A DNA stretch of 64,000 nt from Brevibacillus porteri (GTDB taxonomy: Bacteria; Bacillota; Bacilli; Brevibacillales; Brevibacillaceae). The first letter of the stretch is position 1. Every line of letters begins with the position of its first letter. Position numbers and translations under genes: made by a program. Of this stretch, positions 61,313 to 64,000 are shown piece after piece. The notes beneath the pieces were generated by a model that saw nothing but the letters and a program-made list of their open reading frames with translations, was not told the DNA's origin and ran no database searches. The stretch lies in the NCBI RefSeq assembly GCF_003013475.1, contig NZ_PXZO01000001.1, positions 124,001 to 188,000 on the forward strand, written 5' to 3'.

Positions 61313-62032
61313 ATGGGTCGTAAGTGGAACAATATTAAAGAGAAGAAAGCTTCTAAAGACGCGAGCACCAGTCGTATTTACGCGAGGTTCGGAAAGGAAA
61401 TTTACGTAGCGGCAAAGCAAGGCGAGCCGGACCCAGAGTCCAACCGTGCTCTGAAGGTCGTCCTGGAGCGTGCCAAAACGTACAGCGTACCGAAAGCGAT
61501 TATCGACCGCGCGATTGATAAAGCAAAGGGCGGCTCTGATGAAACGTTTAGCGATCTACGCTATGAAGGCTTCGGGCCAAACGGTTCCATGATCATCGTG
61601 GATGCACTGACCAACAACGTAAACCGCACAGCTCCTGAAGTGCGTGCCGCTTTCAACAAAAACGGCGGTAACATGGGCGTATCCGGTTCGGTTGCTTATA
61701 TGTTTGACCCAACAGCGGTATTTGGCTTGGAAGGCAAAACTTCTGATGAAGTGCTGGAAATCTTGATGGAAGCGGACGTAGACGTGCGCGACATTTTGGA
61801 TGAAGACGGTGCTGTCATTGTTTACGCAGATGCGGAACAATTCCACGCTGTTCAAGAAGCACTCAAAAATGGTGGCGTTAATGAGTTTACAGTAGCTGAA
61901 CTGACCATGCTGCCACAAAACGAAGTAACGCTGACAGAAGATGTACAAGCTCAATTTGAAAAGCTGATCGATGCTTTGGAAGACCTGGACGATGTGCAGC
62001 AGGTGTACCATAACGTTGATTTAGGTGAATAA
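61313..62032 (+). CDS. yeeI: YebC/PmpR family transcriptional regulator (YeeI type)
   Basis: This 239-residue protein opens [20 protein letters not shown], with [20 protein letters not shown] and [20 protein letters not shown]. It is the three-domain YebC fold, closest to the YeeI branch of Bacillus. YebC proteins act as translation factors helping at proline stretches or as DNA-binding regulators. ATG 61313 is preceded by AGAGAGTGGG; the ATG at 61295 lacks a site. It is a single gene followed by a terminator. Confidence 0.93.
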   Translation: MGRKWNNIKEKKASKDASTSRIYARFGKEIYVAAKQGEPDPESNRALKVVLERAKTYSVPKAIIDRAIDKAKGGSDETFSDLRYEGFGPNGSMIIVDALTNNVNRTAPEVRAAFNKNGGNMGVSGSVAYMFDPTAVFGLEGKTSDEVLEILMEADVDVRDILDEDGAVIVYADAEQFHAVQEALKNGGVNEFTVAELTMLPQNEVTLTEDVQAQFEKLIDALEDLDDVQQVYHNVDLGE

Positions 62033-62046
62033 TGTTTTCAATGGAG

Positions 62047-62078
62047 AAGACCTTTGTTTTAGGACAAGGGTCTTTTTC
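62047..62078 (+). terminator. Terminator after YebC-family gene
   Basis: AAGACCTTTGT pairs imperfectly with ACAAGGGTCTT around TTTTAGG, followed by TTTC. Confidence 0.75.
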
Positions 62079-62094
62079 TATGTGGCTGTAGAGG

Positions 62095-62293
62095 AGAGAA
62101 GAATATTTCCAGTCTAGGCTCCAGGCTCCGTCCTGCTGGGGAAGCTGGACTGGCCGCTCCGAAGGGATTCGCGGGGAAACGCAAAAGTGGTAGCCGCTTC
62201 GTCGTAAGGGCACGTTGCGTTTCTGTTGCCCGCAAATCCCTTCTTCGCTCGGTAGGACTCCACAAGTCGCTACGTCTGGAAATATTCTTCTCT
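62095..62293. repeat. Long nested palindrome A (about 200 bases)
   Basis: The outer arms AGAGAAGAATATTTCCAG (62095-62112) and its exact complement (62276-62293) are 18 bases. Inner arms pair too: GAAGGGATT-GCGGG with CCCGCAAATCCCTTC, and AAACGCAA with TTGCGTTT. The apex is about 25 bases. The whole block can fold into a single imperfect hairpin. No coding frame, terminal target repeat or known RNA was recognised. Confidence 0.7.
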
Positions 62294-62360
62294 GTCGTTG
62301 CAGAATGCATTCTTCCATCATTTAAGGCTTTTAAAACCCGTCTAACACGGAAAGCTCGTT

Positions 62361-62563
62361 GAGGAAACAGGAGAAATAAGCGAAGATCTTTGGTACACCG
62401 ACCGAGACGGAATGCAAAAAGCGAAACACGCCCTTTAGCGTCCACCTCTGAAAAGGCATCCTGAAAGGACCACTTTGGACGCGGTTTCGCTTTTTACATG
62501 GAGTCGGGCAGCCAATCCTCCAGCGGGTGGGACAAGAAGCTGAGCGTTTTCTCCTGTTTCCTC
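62361..62563. repeat. Long nested palindrome B (about 200 bases)
   Basis: The outer arms GAGGAAACAGGAGAAA (62361-62376) and its exact complement (62548-62563) are 16 bases. Inner arms AAAAAGCGAAAC and GGTTTCGCTTTTT, with GCGTCCA and TGGACGC, pair further in. It is separate from palindrome A by 67 bases and has the same overall size and design but a different sequence. Confidence 0.7.
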
Positions 62564-62606
62564 CCCACCACTACAGCCCGACAAAGGGTGGTGTTTAAAA
62601 GAATAA

Positions 62607-62632
62607 AACCGCCCCCATAAAGGAGACGGCAT
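62607..62632 (-). terminator. Minus-strand terminator of a small transcription unit
   Basis: Read on the minus strand, CCGTCTCC pairs with GGGGGCGG (two G-U pairs) around TTTAT, followed by TTTTATTCTTTT. It would end a short transcript coming from about 62790. Confidence 0.6.
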
Positions 62633-62708
62633 ATATCGAGCTCGTTAGTTTTGAGGTGTTACCGATCATCACGTGCGACGCATCTACCTCCAGTATGAAG
62701 TTAGAAGC

Positions 62709-62762
62709 TTAAAGCAGTGTGCGGTTTTCCTTACTCACTAGGTGATCGTGTAAATCATCCAT
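62709..62762 (-). CDS. Possible 17-residue ORF in small minus-strand transcript
   Basis: ATG 62762 lies seven bases after a strong GGAGGCG motif and encodes MDDLHDHLVSKENRTLL. The transcript would end at the terminator at 62607. The arrangement (short peptide, strong site, long 3' part, terminator) recalls type I toxin or leader RNAs, but the peptide has no hydrophobic toxin-like segment and no family. Confidence 0.3.
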   Translation of the reverse strand: MDDLHDHLVSKENRTLL

Positions 62763-62848
62763 GGCACATCGCCTCCGTAAAGGACTACAGCCTGATTGAG
62801 AACACACCACCGAGCTCGATGAGTATAGTATGAGCAAAGCCCATCTTT

Positions 62849-63787
62849 TTATTCACTCATTTTTAGCATCTGTTTTCGAATTGCATTTAAGAACGATTGG
62901 TTGCTGTAGGCAGTGCCACCAGCTAATCCTGGTTCAACTGCATTCATATACATTTGATCCGCTTTGACTGCGCTTAGATTTTTCCATGCAGGCTGCTCTT
63001 GCAACTGCTTGAAAGCGGGCTGGTCTTCTTTGTTGACCATCACAAACAAGTAGTTGGGATCTTCTTTTGCCAAAGCATCTATTGAGAGCGCGGTACGCTC
63101 CTGCACATTCGCGACGACATCTGGGACAGGCAGAGCCAAGTCCGTATATAACAGGTAATTGTACCGTTCATCCTTCGGATAGACGTAGAAGGAGCCTTCT
63201 TGGAACCACAGCGTCAGCACTTTCTTTTCTGGAAGGGCGGCGAGCTTGTCGCGGAGTTCCTGTGCGTTTAGCTTCACTTTACCTACAAAAGTATCCAAAT
63301 TGGCATCTTTTCCACGAACATCAGCGAGCAGACGCAAGTTTTCTTGCCAATGAGCTCCGTTCGTAGAGACGGGAATGACGGATGCAGCGGTTTGCAATTT
63401 GGCCACGTCTTCCTTGGAGGTCTTGTCGGTTGTCATGATGACGTCAGGTTCGAGGGCAACCAGCTCACCTAGATTATCTGCAATATGATAAGGGAGATGC
63501 TTGGCATTTCTAATCATGGCTTGATATTCCGCAGGGAACTTTCCGTTTTTATCCATGGTTGCGGCGACGGGCGGAATTCCCAGCAAGAAAGAATCTTCAT
63601 ACGAAGCAGGGAAGCCTACGAAAACAATATCTTTGGTTCTGGCCGGGATTGTATAGGTGTTGCCCAAGTAATTGATCGCTCTGGTCGGTTTCGATGCCGC
63701 TGAATCGCCCGATTGTCCACCATTGCCGCAGGCTGTCAGGACGAGGAGCAAAGCGGCAATCGGGATAGCTAGTAGCCGTTTATACAT
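62849..63787 (-). CDS. Siderophore-type ABC transporter substrate-binding lipoprotein
   Basis: The protein has 312 residues. A lipoprotein signal (LLAIPIAALLLVLTACG, lipobox LTAC) leads into a class III binding fold (INYLGNTYTIPARTKDIVFV, ALEPDVIMTTDK, DALAKEDPNYLFVMVNKEDQ). Its start is ATG 63787, chosen because the signal peptide begins there, with CGGAGTG upstream. No permease or ATPase gene is in this window, so they may lie beyond it. No Fur box was found in the 200 bases upstream that remain. Confidence 0.85.
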   Translation of the reverse strand: MYKRLLAIPIAALLLVLTACGNGGQSGDSAASKPTRAINYLGNTYTIPARTKDIVFVGFPASYEDSFLLGIPPVAATMDKNGKFPAEYQAMIRNAKHLPYHIADNLGELVALEPDVIMTTDKTSKEDVAKLQTAASVIPVSTNGAHWQENLRLLADVRGKDANLDTFVGKVKLNAQELRDKLAALPEKKVLTLWFQEGSFYVYPKDERYNYLLYTDLALPVPDVVANVQERTALSIDALAKEDPNYLFVMVNKEDQPAFKQLQEQPAWKNLSAVKADQMYMNAVEPGLAGGTAYSNQSFLNAIRKQMLKMSE

Positions 63788-64000
63788 ACAGGTCACTCCG
63801 TTCTTACTTCTTGTGTTATCAGGAAAGTAGCAGGACTCATGTAAATTATAGGCTACCCGATCCATCCGTCGCTGTTGCATTCCTGAACATTTTCAAACAT
63901 TCTGCTGTAACCTTTTTCCTACTCAAGACACTAATTGGTATCCGAGAAAATTTTCGCTATAGGAAAGTAGTCGATCAGCCGACAGCAAGAGAATGGAGGA
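63788..64000. other. Upstream region of the last lipoprotein gene
   Basis: No gene is visible here. A minus-strand CTATAAT at about 63843-63849 could be a -10. An AGGAAAGTAG motif occurs twice (about 63821 and 63962). The final GAATGGAGGA may be a ribosome binding site of a plus-strand gene starting beyond the window. Confidence 0.35.

Noticed and set aside
62059-62445. Open frames of 128 and 144 codons on the minus strand across the palindromes
   Set aside because: They run through inverted repeats, have no ribosome site or family pattern, and are best explained by the base composition of the palindromes.
1-64000. rRNA, tRNA genes or a CRISPR array
   Set aside because: No conserved rRNA or tRNA segments and no regularly spaced direct repeats were seen in reading the window.

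Overview
The window looks like a chromosomal segment of a spore-forming, S-layer-bearing Bacillota of the Brevibacillus/Paenibacillus type (most likely Brevibacillus; inferred from gene content and protein style, no search was run). Supporting signs are several S-layer-homology (SLH) proteins, an exosporium-like protein, AGGAGG-type ribosome binding sites with frequent GTG/TTG starts, a CIRCE element, Fur- and MntR-like boxes, and many simple rho-independent terminators. No rRNA, tRNA or CRISPR array was seen.

Layout. 1-1.9 kb: an Old Yellow Enzyme-type reductase (cut by the window edge) divergent from an Lrp/AsnC regulator and an SRPBCC protein. 1.96-2.94 kb: a GC-rich block with one actinobacterial-looking membrane protein, breaking a native gene at its right edge. 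3.1-3.8 kb: gene-poor debris. 3.8-5.3 kb: PadR regulator coupled to a BtrH-like protein. 5.4-5.9 kb: a wrecked serine recombinase whose parts now face each other. 6-9 kb: two proteins resembling immunity-type families and a DUF4062 protein. 9.2-16.7 kb: serine hydrolase, a Fur-box siderophore-binding lipoprotein, DUF4253, two small genes, a large MalT/LuxR regulator and an MDR oxidoreductase. 16.8-23.9 kb: DegV, an amidohydrolase with a ~1030-residue GNAT fusion protein, an exosporium-like protein and a DUF418 membrane protein. 24-28.5 kb: SLH protein, TraB/GumN-like protein, TerB-like protein and a DoxX-like membrane protein. 28.5-31.9 kb: AraC regulator divergent from an ECF-type transporter (T and fused ATPase) with a Fur box and no recognisable S component. 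32.2-36.6 kb: an alpha/beta hydrolase, then an AT-rich acquired island (transposon-helper and SDR scraps, HTH regulator, divergent serine hydrolase). 36.7-40.6 kb: butanediol-type dehydrogenase, LacI regulator, cyclase and VOC protein. 40.7-47.4 kb: SLH-anchored serine hydrolase, a two-component system with a translationally coupled 43-residue membrane protein, an SLH pseudogene, a chloramphenicol acetyltransferase behind a leader peptide and SD-sequestering hairpin, and a PstS-like membrane protein. 47.6-56.3 kb: GNAT, htpG with CIRCE, SDR/MerR pair, a frameshifted flavin-oxidase gene, DUF5701, a double-MerR regulator and adenine deaminase. 56.4-64 kb: amino-acid permease, manganese-type ABC operon with an MntR-like box, a YebC-family regulator, an ~800-base stretch with two nested long palindromes, and a second siderophore-type binding lipoprotein.

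Functionally the window is a patchwork of metal acquisition (three systems, two with Fur boxes and one with an MntR-like box), cell-surface proteins, stress and resistance genes (htpG, catA), and small regulator-plus-target pairs. It shows at least three insertions or rearrangements (about 2-3 kb, 5.4-5.9 kb, 33-36.5 kb). No large coherent novel system stands out. The most unusual items are the paired long palindromes at 62.1-62.6 kb, the GNAT fusion, the small protein coupled to the histidine kinase, and the ECF operon that begins with a 20-codon ORF.
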